A stretch of DNA of 64,000 bases, taken from assembly GCF_030247185.1 (NCBI RefSeq), contig NC_080570.1, forward strand, positions 123,925,340 through 123,989,339. Reading direction: 5' to 3'. The notes beneath the pieces were generated by a model. That model searched no databases and was not told the origin of the DNA. It worked only from the letters and a program-made list of their open reading frames with translations. Every line of letters starts with the position of its first letter. The first letter of the stretch is position 1. The position numbers and the translations under genes were made by a program. Shown in pieces: positions 36,510 to 49,000 of this stretch. Source of the DNA: Malaya genurostris. Its lineage: Eukaryota; Arthropoda; Insecta; Diptera; Culicidae.

Positions 36510-36823
36510 CAGGGATGCCAGGTCATTTTTTCAAAAATCTGTGATCAAGCCAAAAACCTGTCTCCATCTGTACACGTTTCCCGTACCATAATAGCAGAGT
36601 GGAATAAATTTGGTGTGCAAAAAAGGTGATCGGAATCATTTCGGTGACCAAAAAAAAACAAAGATCTCAGCCGCTCTGTACTTTTTGGTGCTAAACTGCG
36701 ATCGATTTCAAAAATCTGTGATTAATTTCAGAATCTGTGATCATTTTCAGAAACCTGTGAAAATCTGTGCAGAAAGTTGAAAATCTGTGAAACACAGACT
36801 AATCTGTGAACCTGGCATCCCTG
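36510..36823. mobile_element. hAT-type MITE (314 bp) with 8-bp TSD
   Basis: The ends cagggatgccaggt and acctggcatccctg are perfect inverses after the first bases. The flank cttccgcc is repeated at 36502-36509 and 36824-36831. The word aaatctgtga is repeated in both subterminal parts. Confidence 0.92.
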
Positions 36824-36831
36824 CTTCCGCC

Positions 36832-37737
36832 CGCTTGTGAGGAATTATGGTAACCGGCAGAAGCCTGGCTGCTTTCCGGCTGCTGTCAAAATTACCCAGG
36901 CGAAATCGCGTCATTCTCTTGCTGTACGTGTCTTACTTATTTCGCTTATTTTTTTTACTTATTTCGCTTACTTTGGTCTATACAAAAATTAAATTATATT
37001 GATCGTTTCACCGATTCGAATATGTCTCTTAAAAATCACCCTTTATATACTTCTTATAGAAAAAATAGAACCAAATACGCTAAAAATGTAGATCCAATTC
37101 AAAACGGTTCTGACAGTCTAGCATGGTGAGAATCCGGCAGAAAGAAAACCGTTAATAACCGCTAGGTGAAATTCTCCGACGGAAACGGTTGTTGCATTGT
37201 TGAAAGACACTTGCCGGATTGCAACTGAACATTGAACAAGAATGCCGGCAAACATTACTGGCAAACATAGCCCGTCGTCTGGGAGGAAGATTGTAGCATG
37301 ACATTTATTGATGATATGATGATGATGTTCATATGACGTTTATTTCGTAAATCTTGTATAAATAGTGTGTTTAAATGGGTTCAAACACAAAACATAAAAA
37401 TTAACCGAATCTATAAATATACCCTGCTGAAGGCTAGCTAGCTTTAGTCTATGATAATCCATAAATGGAGTCCCATCGAGTGCGCAGACCACCATCTACG
37501 TCAAGAGAGTGGAAATACTTCCAGAAATATTCAAAGGGTGCTTCGTCATCAAGAAATATTTCCTCCATACAGTTGGACAACTGAGAATATCAATGAATCG
37601 GGCCACTGAAAAGAATACTCCGTGGGTTATCTTGTTGCATCGTTAGTTTCATAGACAGTGACAGCTGCTGTTAGTTGGGATACGACAGAAATAAACCAAC
37701 AAAGAAAACAACAACGATGGAGAAAATCAGACCACTC
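36832..37737. other. Diverged dispersed repeat at 36.83-37.29 kb, then unique DNA
   Basis: aaccgttaataaccg and gaaacggttgttgc at 37.15-37.20 kb are the inverse of text at 11.06-11.14 kb. The stretch from 37.30 to 37.73 kb shows no recognisable feature. Confidence 0.4.
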
Positions 37738-38239
37738 GGCCCTTCTAAGGACTATAAATATTTTCTCAAAGCTATAAAGATTGCTTTACTGTTGAAATAA
37801 GAAAATCGGATGTAAAAACGAACAGTTTAGTGTCAATCTGCTATAAATCGATCATTTTAGTGTCTCATTCTTGAATCCAACTGCTTCGCGTTGCACCGTA
37901 ATATGTTCAATACTGGATAAAATTCGACCATACGACTCTTATGAAATCCTAAATTAAATTTTGTTTTGCATTGCGATAGTTTCTTTAATTTAAATATGCA
38001 AATTCAAAATGAAACCAAGCCGCCGATTTGTAGATAAGCTACAAACCAATTTGAAATCATGTAAAAAGAAAACCGTTCACAAAAATTGCTTCGGAATTGT
38101 ATCAATCCGCACTGTGAGCAGTTTTGCTGCGGAACGATCACAGTGCGCATTTCGCTTCGCATAAGAGTGATTGCCTTTTCCAGATGCTGGTCGTTCGCAT
38201 TGGACGGGGGATTTCCACGAATTGGCCCTTTTGAAGGCT
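37738..38239 (+). repeat. Unit bounded by two histone stem-loop-like words
   Basis: ggcccttctaaggact (37738-37753) and ggcccttttgaaggct (38224-38239) each fit the histone 3' stem-loop pattern at 15 of 16 positions. The text after each (ctataaat.., ctacaaat..) is similar. The region between them (gtaaaaagaaaaccgttcac, actgtgagcag, gctggtcgttcgcattg) parallels 12.97-13.12 kb. No histone frame is present, so derivation from a histone gene spacer is only a hypothesis. Confidence 0.4.
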
Positions 38240-41200
38240 ACAAATAATTACAATAGAGTAATGAGAATTACTTATCCTTTGAAATATGCAATTCGGAAAT
38301 GGAAATAAATTAAATTATTGGACTGGCACACTACTTCCTGGAATACAAACATATTCATCCGTAATGAAATATTCCTTTCCAGAACTCCAAAGCCACAATC
38401 GATCCTGTTTAGGACCCCTACAGTAACGCAGGCACATACACAGAAAGGGGGCCCTGGCCCTCTCGAAATCAGAGACCAAAGCAATAAAAAAAGTTTGGAG
38501 AATATTATGGGGCGTTATACTCCGTGAAACTGTCGTTTTAAGAGTTTCGTGATGGTCGAAACTCCACTGCCACTGACAGTGTTTAAACTACATAAAATGG
38601 AGATTAAAACCTGGGTAAAATAAACCATAATAAAAATATTGCATAAATTTTTAACTAAATGACCGCAAAGAGAAAGTGTGCACGAGCATGCCATAGTTGG
38701 ATTAGATTCTGCAGTTGAGGAAGATACCGTTCCGCTGGATACTGCACGTACTTATTTGGGACTAAAAAGACGAACGCAAGCGCACTTTGAACACGTGTTT
38801 GACTGAATCCATTATTATACGTCAAAGAACAGAATGCTTACCTGACAATGGACTGAAGTTAGGACAAGTGCTTCCAAGCGACACGGCTCAATGGGTCGGA
38901 AAGGTCATGATGTCGGTTGTCTGAGAATGTCATGGTATACTTCAGGAGAACTAGTTATTTCAAAACAGAAATGAGCTTCGTTTTGGAATTTTAGAGAACT
39001 TCTTCCGGCACCAGAAACCGAAGCTTGTATAGCCAAAGTTAGTTTGTATGGTCATCAACTAATATGACCTACAAATTTATTAGATGTTTTCCATTCTTCA
39101 CGAATTGGAATTCCACCTCTCAAAATCTATCGCATCATCACAAGTCTTGTGGATTGTTGTGCTCTATAAATGTACATTTAAACTGTCTTAGACATGTGTG
39201 GCAGAAATGATAGTAAACGTTAATAAATGTGAATACCTGATTTCGGGCGCAGTCACCAATTTTATTTAAATTCTCAATAATGGCACTTCCAGTTGGAAAA
39301 GTTCTCATCAATTTGCCGACACTGCAAAAAAAAAAGACACGTAACTCTGAACGATGAAAAAAATCATAATTTTTGCAAATTTTTGTTTGAGTTATCGTTC
39401 CAAAAAATAAATTCAAATGTTTTATAAGCAAGCATTATTCAAACAACATTTCGTAATTTTTTCCGTTAAAAAATATTGAGGAATAAGTCGATGAAGAGGT
39501 ATTTTTGGGGACGCTTCTTAAAAATCACGATTTGCGATGTCCACTGTATCTCAGCGCAGATTAATCAGAAGTGAACAAATGAACGTAGCATAGTTAGAGT
39601 AGAAATTTTTCTAGACCCCAACGTTTCTGTTTGATTTTTTTAGGATTTTTGGTGGTTGTTCAAAGTGAAAACTAAGATTTTTCACGAAAAAATCCGCCAT
39701 TTTGTAGCTGTTAAACCACCCCAAAGTAACAAACAACGAAAAAGAAAACGTTGGAGTCTGATTTTTTTCTATGTAGAAAGTGTATGCAAAATGTGTATGA
39801 CGATGGACACGGACTTTCAAAACCTGCTTTCGAGAAGCACGCGTTTAAAGGTTTTTGTCTATAAAATCAATGGAAACAATTTGTTACTCAAGGGAGCCCG
39901 TATTTTCAAAAAGTCATATTTTTTCTTTCATAATTTATTATAATGAAACATTTCAAGAATGTTTTGTCAAGTTTTGAGGTCAATCGAAGTAGAAATCTTG
40001 GGCCTGTGCACCGAGCTCTTGCTTCTTCGCAGAATGAGATATCCATAGATAAAGGTCCATAACTTCCAGAGTTTCGTTCCAATAGGCTTGAAAATTTCAC
40101 AGAATGTTCTTCAAATGTTGTAATAATAAAAAAATAATAAACGATTTTTCAATAGTGTTAAACCCTACTCGCCCCTTAAACTGCCGCCCTATTTCCTAGA
40201 ATACAAACGCAATCTTCCGAAGCAAAATTGTTGTTTTGAGGACTACAAAAATTTTAAACGGTCAAACGGTATCGAATCACTTACTATCTGTACACATCTT
40301 GAATGCAATCCTACGTCAATCTCACGGTTATGTCTCAGACATTAACTACTCCTAGGACAGGACCTGACAATTGTTATTCCACTTCGGACCAGCTTTTGAT
40401 TGGTTGAAATTGACATAAGCAAGTACAAGTTGTTGAAATTAATATTACTGCAGGGTGGTAGAAAAAGTGTTGCCAGTATCGTCGGTAACAGTGTAGTTTG
40501 ATATTGCATATTTTGTTTTTCGGATCATTAATTAAAAATTAATTATTTCAATAGGATCTAAGTTCAATTTGTTTTTAAGTCCTGTCAATGTGGACAGTAT
40601 ACAAGTACATTTAACAATCACTGGATGATATAAAGAGAAAGCCAGAACTCACGAAGTGTGATATGGACAAGAATATTGATTATGTTAGTTGTACTTGAGA
40701 ATAGCGATCTTTGGATACTTCTATTTGTTAGTAGTTTTTTCAAACGGGTAAATTTATTGGAAAAGTCATAGTAGAAGTGGATGAAAACGTTTTTACTCGG
40801 AGGTGGTAATGTTGATCTTAATGTATTGTGAAAAAACTAACGTTTATTTAGAATAGAGCATTATACTAGGTTAAATATCCTTTTTAAAACGCCCGGATCC
40901 CCAAACATTTCAGCATTGTAGAAATCAACATTACACAGGTTTCTGTTTAAAAAACTGTTGATCTGAAAAAATCTAACCTTACCCAATTTTACACATTTCT
41001 GAAGAATTTCCATGTTTAATCGTAGTTTACATTAAAAAAAGTAGACGTAATCACTTTGAAATCGATTTTCTTCTACCCCGAGCTTACTTTTATTGCTGAT
41101 ATCTATTTGCACTATTGAACAAATGAAAAAAATCGTTGCAAATCTCTACTGCGGATAAGTAAACCTTCTTTTTCATGGATCCATTTTTCATTGACAGGTG

Positions 41201-41350
41201 TCGCTGCAGGTAATTCCGTTTCACGGCAACGCTAACATCATCGTTGTCTTGGTTCATAAAATAAAACATAGAAGGCGATGAGTTGTTTCGCACATGAAAG
41301 TGCAAAAGTGCAGTGCATTGCATCCTCATAAAGATTTGTGGAATGAAAAA
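38240..41350. other. Long AT-rich stretch without recognised gene
   Basis: Frames at 39138-39431, 39656-39943 and 39906-40100 have no motif. An inverse left-end fragment of family X (ggttatgtctcagacatt) lies near 40325. Text at 40.97-41.09 kb resembles 29.1 kb. Confidence 0.4.
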
Positions 41351-41824
41351 AAACCGGGAGAGTAATGTCAGAGACATAACTGGATGACGTGAAAACGTAT
41401 AAAACTGACATGCTTTTCCCACACATCCGAATATCGATAATCTCACGTACTAGTTGACTGGTTGTGTGAATTTTGCAAACTTGCAACACTTTGCTTGCAT
41501 AATTGTAACGGTGCAATTATTAGAACGGAACACACGAGACCATACAAAATACGGAGTTGTTGACCGGACAAGATCGATTAAATCAAAAATGCAATGTTCA
41601 TATTAATTCTATTGAATTGAAAAATCCACAACAAATCGTTTTTAGTTACGTAGGATTTATAAATTTTAGTTTGGAAATAATATGGTATTAATTCCAATTA
41701 GGGGCTGTCCATAAAAGACGTCACGCTTTTTCTGACGATTTTTGACTCCCCATCCCCCCTTTGTCACAAATTGTCACAGAAGCAAAGACCCACCACCATT
41801 GTCAGTGCATAACTTAAGTTAAAC

Positions 41825-42532
41825 CACAGACTAACAGACAGGACAGTCAAATTAGATTCTTCAATCATTTTAACGGTCATTTCTAATATTCCTTTATTTG
41901 GGACAGTACTCACATGTGTCATGATGGCGTCACGTTACATCCTGTCTGTCATCTAGAGTGTGTTTATTTTTTTCATTTACCAACAGAGTTGCCATTCATA
42001 CAGAATTACCTGTAATGTATTGATTTGTATACGTCCATGCGAATTTCATGCAGGATACAGATTTAATACATATTGCCAAAACTATATACATAATTGTGCC
42101 TACTTCTCATCCTCCAACGCAATACAAAATCGAACCCGTTTTGTTACAATATTTACTTGCTTCTGGTCTGCCGCCACTTAATTTCGGGTGAAAACTACCA
42201 ACACAATAGAAAATAGTCTATATGAACAACGTTGAGTCAAATAAATGGTTACCTTCCAACATCGCGAAAAAGTTAAATATATTATCAACGTAATCCAATA
42301 ATATATTGTCAATATTCAATTGCAAATACTTTGATGAAATCAGGCATCCCTGCAAGCAGCTGATCGGTGTTGACAAACGAGGGGAAACCAACTAGTAAAA
42401 AAACTTTTACATAACACATAGGGGGGTACAGATAGTAAATAGTTCGCGCAGTACAATATAGGTGGAACTAGTGCATCACGAAATATTATTTTTATAAGAA
42501 TTTACTCTTACTGTCATGTCTGTTAGTCTGTG
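41825..42532. mobile_element. Second-level nested MITE with cacagactaacagaca TIRs
   Basis: cacagactaacagacaggac at the left and the inverse of cacagactaacagacatgac at the right give 23-bp TIRs with one mismatch. gttaaac is repeated at 41818-41824 and 42533-42539 (7 bp, or 8 with a one-base shift). No coding region. Confidence 0.82.
41984..42352. mobile_element. Third-level nested hAT-type MITE, decayed
   Basis: The left cagagttgccattcataca resembles the start of the 9888 element. The right end reads aggcatccctg. No matching 8-bp flanks were found, so the ends are uncertain. Confidence 0.5.
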
Positions 42533-43264
42533 GTTAAACCGTTTGAAGGCATCTTTTTCTTTTTTACTCATATTAGGCAAAATTTATTAATTTCGGTAAT
42601 TTACTCGCTCCTCCGTGCACTTTTGCTGATCACAACAGAAATGATTTCCTGCATCATTCATTTCCGAATTTACAAGAAGAAGCTTTTACATCTACAAATA
42701 CACGTTTTTCTATAGAATGTAAACGTTTATTGTGGAGATTTTTTCAGGAAATAGGGCAAAGCAGTAATATAATTAGGTATTTCAAAAATGCGCTAAATGA
42801 AAATATTGGAAGTCACATTCCAAAAACCTCCCCCCTTCCCCCTGTCACAAAAGGTCACATTTTATGAAACACCCCCTCCCCCTTACGGCTTGACTTCTTT
42901 TATGGACAGCCTCTTACCTACTTGTCAAACCCGGATCGGAAATACAATTTGTATAGCGATTTGGAAAAATATCCACAAACCGAATATCTTCGATTTTAAG
43001 AATTCTATAACCAAGAATTATTGATATTCACTAGCCAAGCGTGGAGTAACTATAGTTCCTTCAAAAATTAATGAGTGATGGTGAAATATTACTTATGTTA
43101 CTTAATTACTGATATAAGATGCACTTCACAAACAAGGTTTTTTTTAGTAAACATCTTACAAGCCAGTTGTAATTCCATACAAGCAAGATCTAGTTGGAAT
43201 ATTATTCAGTTGTTTTATAAAATGATGCATAGTTGAAATCAGCTGGATGAAGTATTGTCATCAT

Positions 43265-43893
43265 CAGTGCTGTAAAACTTCATTCAATTTAATTGAAACT
43301 GAATGTTAAACACATTGACGATCTCTCTAATGCAGTAAACTTCACTCTCTGACACACACAATGTTTGCTGACGGCCCGAACGGGCAGCATTCAATTCATC
43401 ACTCGTTTCTCTTCAATCGAGGCTCAGTTTAACCACCGTCAGTTGATCTCTTGAAATGTCAAAATATCTCTTTCAATAGTGTGAGAGCGGCCTTCAAATG
43501 AGGTTCATGTAAACATTCGAATTGGTTCAAGATAATAGATGAAAGACCAACCAGATAGCTGAAATATCAATCACAGAGTACATATAAATTAATTGTTTCC
43601 TCCTTTACTTTTTATTTTAATACTTTACTCCATTTATAATTCTATTCGATCGAATTTGCTTGCTACCAAGAGCGAAGGCATTGGAGCAGGTAGACTACTT
43701 GGCACTCGAAACTGAGCAAGCAAAACTTCAAATGACTAGGTACGAATAATCAACTGACGATGAATTCCGGGAGCTTCACTTGAAAATGGCAGCAAAAGTC
43801 AAATGAATTAGTAGGGATATGCTGACTGTCAGCGGCCATAAATTTCATTTTCATCTTATATTATTCGATGGAAAATGAAATTTTACCGCACTG
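43265..43893 (+). mobile_element. hAT-type non-autonomous element, 629 bp, copy 2
   Basis: Same ends (cagtgctgtaaaacttc ... gaaattttaccgcactg), same length and same orientation as 26473-27101. The 8-bp flank gtcatcat is repeated at 43257-43264 and 43894-43901. Internal text differs from copy 1 by scattered substitutions. Confidence 0.92.
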
Positions 43894-44393
43894 GTCATCA
43901 TTACCAAAAGTTGTGATCTGTAACGAAAAAAGGGCAATTTCGCTACATGCGAGATTATCAATTATAAGAGCAATTCGTCTATACACTGAATGGATAAATT
44001 GACCGCCTGAACATAACATATCGTAAGCCCACAGCACTAAACCACGGAAAATATGCCGCATTTCTAAGTGTGCAAGTGTGGTTTTGCACGATACGCTTTG
44101 TGCGATGATTCGTTCATTTCATGCGGTTAAAATTTTGTGCACCTGCATTTTGCACTGAATTTCTCCTTTATGCTCGTTCATACCAAATATTTTAGAAAAC
44201 TCCAATTTTGAGTTATTTGTGGTTATCTCATGCTACTGCATTTTTTATCATAAATTACTGATCATATTTCCACTGATATGGAGAAAATATTATGTTACTG
44301 CGTTGAATACAGCAAGCGATATTAGCGAATAAGTTCTAACAATTCTTGAATTTTGGAAAGGCACCCCATAGTGAAGTAAGACGTATTCACGTC

Positions 44394-45539
44394 AAAAATC
44401 AAAACTTCCTTTTCTCGTTTAGGTCAGTTTATGAAGAAAAAGTTCGAAATCAACACTCCGCGCTCCTGCCGGCATTGACACGCCAAGACTGCTGACCATG
44501 AAAAGTGAAATTGGTGCAACGCTAGTAGACACTGTAGGCAGAAATACAGCATACAGCAGTAAATCTTCAAGGACCCGGTGACGCTCGAGGCCGTTGCACC
44601 TTGCAGAAGAACTATCAACGGCTACGACGCGAAGAGTGCCGCCAGAAGACGCGCACACGTTCGTGAACAGCACCAATGAATTAACAACAACAACAACAAT
44701 AATAAAAAAAAAACCGTCGCATCGATCTCCGAATCAGGGCAAAACCAGGCGAACAAGCGAACCCTGAAATTAAATCATAATTTATAACTGACTGGACGGA
44801 ATTTTTGCGGAACGAAATGCACCGTACCTAAAGTGTCCAGCTTGCTTCAGTTCTCGGTGGTGGCTTTTCGTCAGTCTCTGTGTTCGACCGAGCCCAAACC
44901 AAGGGGACAAAAAGTGATTATAAAATCGCTACGCCAATCGAAAATTGAAGATAATTGATGGCAGTCGGACTGCTCGGCCTCGGAATCGCTAGCCACATCT
45001 CAAGCATCAGAACTATTGCGGTGGCAGCTCGCACGAAACTTCGCTGATGATTTCGATGCTCCCGCCGATGGAAAGGCACATAATTCATAATGTTCGTCAA
45101 ATTCTTTTTTCTCCCGGATACCGTTTCAGCCAAGATCCATTAAAATGGGATCCGGGCCGAGACAACGTTGGCAAGAATTCATAATCGCATTAGCAGCGAT
45201 TTGTCTGGTCGAAGTAATTAGAGAGGAGATTCTGGGAATTCCGTCGGATACTTGAATTGCTAAACTGAGCCACTGCAAGGGAGGCTTCTAAGCGACTGAA
45301 ATGTCAGACATAACAAAAAGTAGTAACATGAAATGCTAGTCTTTTGTTCGTACTCACTGAAACCCAAGTTTAATCGATGAGTAGGTATGTTAAAAATTGA
45401 TTGCTTTTATTCTTTGAATAAAAATACGATAATACTTTGAGTATCGTAACTTGGCTCGGTGGTATTCAGGAATAATGAGTTCAAGTGGGAATATATAGGA
45501 ACGTGGCACGTTTGATATACAAGTCGAATATTATAATAT
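44394..45539. other. GC-richer unique stretch without recognised gene
   Basis: Positions 44400-45290 match no other part of the window. A short CAA/AAT run lies at 44682-44705. Two overlapping minus-strand frames (44419-44676) have no recognisable domain. It may be host intergenic or intronic DNA. Confidence 0.35.
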
Positions 45540-46030
45540 GGTAGTGCAAATACCGATGATGCACTATGCTCTGGTTTTCCAAATGAAGCTGTTGATCCGG
45601 AAGTCGTCTTTAAAGTTTATTCCATCGGTATGGAAAATAGAAAAGGGAAGTTGCAGGAGACGGCTGACATCGTAAAGATATCAAAAGAAGTCTTTCCAGA
45701 ATTTCGAATGATAAAAATTGCGATGGTTGAGTTTTCATAAATTGAAATACAAATTACCTACTACATCCACCTTATTCACCAGATTTGGCTCCCTGCGACT
45801 ATTTTCTGTTCTCAGATTTAAAAAAGAAGTTCGCGAGGAAGAAACTTCTATCGGATGTGGAGTTCATCACTGAGACTGAAGAGTTTTTTTAAGGTTTAGG
45901 AGAAATAGTGTAATAAAGAGGTATATAAATGATGGAACGTCGTTGGAGCAATTGTATTACTGTTAACGAAAATCTTTTGATGAATAGAATGAAAGTTTAG
46001 AGGCCTTTGTCAGATCGGAAACTTTATTAA
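45540..46030 (+). pseudogene. Mariner-type transposase relic, internally deleted
   Basis: An N-terminal piece contains KLQETADIVKISKEVFPEF, the second helix-turn-helix region of mariner enzymes. After a deletion and stop the C-terminal piece follows in another frame with HPPYSPDLAPCDYFLFSDLK, where the Asp of CDY (45797-45799) is the expected third catalytic residue of DD34D. It continues FITETEEFF, then stops, then ERRWSNCIT. The central part with the first two catalytic Asp is missing. It resembles the SETMAR-like mariner branch common in insects. Confidence 0.85.
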
Positions 46031-46087
46031 CTATATTGGGTCAGAATGATTTCGATTTTTTATTCGAAATCTGTTTCCCGAAGATAG

Positions 46088-49000
46088 AAATCAGACGTGA
46101 AAAGCCTGAGTAATTCAAAATTTAATTTATTCAAAATCAGGAGAGATCAACCTCATAAGGCAAAATTAGAGAAAGCCAAGAATTAGAAAATTCAGAAGAT
46201 AGAAGAGTTAAAAGCCTGGAGTAAGGAACCACATGGGTCTCAAATCAGATTAGTTAGAAGTCAATCGAGTCACTAGCCAGAAGGGTCTAAAGTCTGGGGA
46301 CTAAGAGACCAGCAACGTCAGAAGCCAGGTAAGTCAAAAGCCTGAAGTTAGAAGTCAGAAGAGTCAGAAATACCAGAAGTTAGATGCATCAGAGGCTTGA
46401 TAAGTCAAAAATCAGAAGATACAGAAACCAGAAAAGACAGAGCCAAAAGTGTCGAAAGGGAGAAGAGTATGAAATCAGAAGAGTTGGAGAAGGTGTCAGG
46501 AGAATCAGAAGCCAGAAGAGTAAAAAGCATGGGGAGTTAGAAATCAGAAGCTGAAAATACCAGAAGTAAGAGGCATAAGAGGCTTCATAAGTCAAAAATC
46601 ATATGATAGAGAAACCAGAAAAGTCAGAGCAATGAGTGTCGAAAACCAGGAGAGTATGAAATCAGACATAAGTCAAGGACCTGAAGAGTTCGGAGCCAGA
46701 AGAGTCAGAAGCTTGAAAGTCTAAAAATCAGAATATACAGAAATCAGAAAAGTCATAGCCAGAAGACTCGAAAGCCTGGAGAGTATGAAATCAGAAGAGT
46801 TGGAGAAGTTGTCAGAAGAATCTGAATCCAGAAGAGTTAAAAGCTTGGCGAGTTAGAAGTCAGAAGAGTCAGAAGTTGAAAATACCAGAAGTCAGATGCA
46901 TCAGAAGCTTGAAAAGTCAAAAATCAGAAGATACAGAAACCAGAAAAGTCATAGCCAGAAGAGACGAAAACCAGGAGAGTATGAAATCAGAAGAGCTAGA
47001 GAAGTTGTCAGAAGAATCAGAATCCAGAAGAGTCAAAAGCATGGCGAGTTAGAAGTCAGAAGCTGAAAATGACAGAAGTAAGAGGCATCAGAGGCTTCAT
47101 AAGTCAAAAATCAGAAGATGTAGAAACCAGAAAAGTTAGAGCTTGAAGAGTCAAAATCCAGGAGAGTATGAAGCCAGAAGAGTTCGAAATCAGAAGAGCC
47201 AGAAGTCAGAAGCTAGGAGAATTAAAGTCCTGGGAAGTAAGTATTCAAGCGTATCAGTAGCCCAAACAGTCTTAAACCATAAGAGTTAGAAGCTAAAAGA
47301 GAATAGATGTAGGAATAGTTAGAAGCTAGAAGAGTTCGCAACCAAAAAACTCCAAAGACAGATGAGTTATAAGTAAGGAGAGTAAGAAACCGGAAAAGTC
47401 AGAAACCTGAATAGTAAAACGATTTCGGTGGCCAAAAAAATTCTATTTCAATGATTTGACTTTCTTAAAAGAGGATAACCAAATCACAAACTGTGGAATT
47501 ATGTTAAATCGAGAATATGTTGAAAGAAGTTGTTGTCGCATATCTGATGCCAGAAGATGAATATCAGACGTGAGAAGCCAGAGGCCGGATAAGACGAAAA
47601 ATACAAGATTCAGAAAAGTCTCTTATCAAGAAACCAGAAGAATCAAAAATCAGATTAGTTAGAAGCCAGAAGAGTCAAAAGTTTGGAGAGTACGAAGCCC
47701 GAAGTTTCAGAAGCCGGATGAGTAAAAAATCAGAAGAGTTAACAACCAAAATAGTTAGATCCAGGATAGTCAAAAACCAACAAGGTTAGAACCAGGAGAG
47801 TGAAAAATTAAATTAGGTATTAGTTATTAGAAGAGTAAAAAATCAAATTGTTAAAAGTCGAAAGTCTGGAAAGTACGAAGCCATGAGTGTCCGAAGCTAG
47901 AAGAGTCGGAAGCCGGATTAGTCAAAATCAGAAAAGTCAAGACCCAAAATAGACAAATCCAGAAGAGTCTGGAACACGAATCCAGGAGTGTAAGAAATCA
48001 GATTAGTTAGAAGTTCCAGAGGAGTCAAAAGTCCGGATTGTATAAAGCAAGGAGCGTTCAAAGCCAGAAGAGTCAGAAGCCGGATGTGGTAAATTCAGAA
48101 GAGCCAACCTCCAAAAGAGTCAAATCCAGAAGAGAAATCAGATTCGTTAGAAGCCAGAAGAGTCAAAAGTTTGGAGAGTACGAAGCTAGAAGATTCAGAA
48201 GCCGGATGAGTAAAAAATCAGAAGAGTCAAGACCTAAAATAGTCAAATCCAGAAGAGTCAGGAACCAGTAACGTATAAAACCAGGAGCGTCCAAAGTCAG
48301 AAGAGTTAGAAGCCGGATGTGGCAAAATCAGAAGAGCCAACCCTCAAAATAGTCATATCTAGAATAATTAGAAACCAGCAAGGTTAAAACCAGGAGAGTA
48401 AGAAATGAGATTAGTTTGATGCTAGAAGAGTAAAAAGTGTTGAGAGTACGAAGCCAGAAATACCCGAAGCAAGAAGGTTCAGACACCGGATGAGTCAAAC
48501 ATCAGGAGAGTCAACAACCAAAACAGTCAGATCTAGAAGAGTCAAAACTAGCAAGGTTGAAACCAGGAGAGTAAAAAATCAGTTAGAAGAGTTAAAAGTC
48601 CGGAAAGTATGATGCCAGCAGCGTCCGAAGACAGAAGAGTCAGAAGCTGGATGTTTCAAAATCAGAAGAATCTCCACTCAAAATGGTCAAATCCAGAAGA
48701 GGCTGGTTTCTGCAAGGTTGAAACCAGGAGAGTTAGAATTCAGATTCGTTAGAAGCCAGAAGAGTCAAAATTCTGAAGAATACAAAGCCAGGAGTGTCCG
48801 AAGCAAGAAGAATCAGAAGCTGGACGAGTCAAAAACCAAAACAGTTAGATCCAGAAGAGTCAGAATCCAGAAAGGTTCAAACCAGAAATAAGAAGCTAGA
48901 GTAGATAAGAGCCAGTAGTGTAAGAAGTCAGATAAAACAGAGATCTGAAAAAGGTTTGGAGGCTTGGAGCCTGAATAGAAGCCAGGAGAATTCAGAAGCT

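Larger units (their letters stand above)
41701..42913. mobile_element. PIF/Harbinger-like element (1213 bp) with TTA duplication
   Basis: The ends ggggctgtccataaaaga and the inverse gaggctgtccataaaaga continue with gtca on both sides. The flank tta lies at 41698-41700 and 42914-42916, the TWA target typical of PIF/Harbinger. The interior is mostly another insertion. No transposase. The superfamily is inferred from the TSD only. Confidence 0.75.
41351..44393 (+). mobile_element. Family X element, copy B, with nested insertions
   Basis: The left end gggagagtaatgtcagagac is at 41355. The right end ggcaccccatagtgaagtaa ending acgtattcacgtc is near 44360-44393. Host text aligns in order with copy A (22.5 kb). 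Two separate elements, 41701-42913 and 43265-43893, interrupt it. Confidence 0.65.

Noticed and set aside
48038..48271. Basic Ser/Arg/Lys-rich frame inside the 46-50 kb array
   Set aside because: It follows the satellite period and has no independent coding signal.
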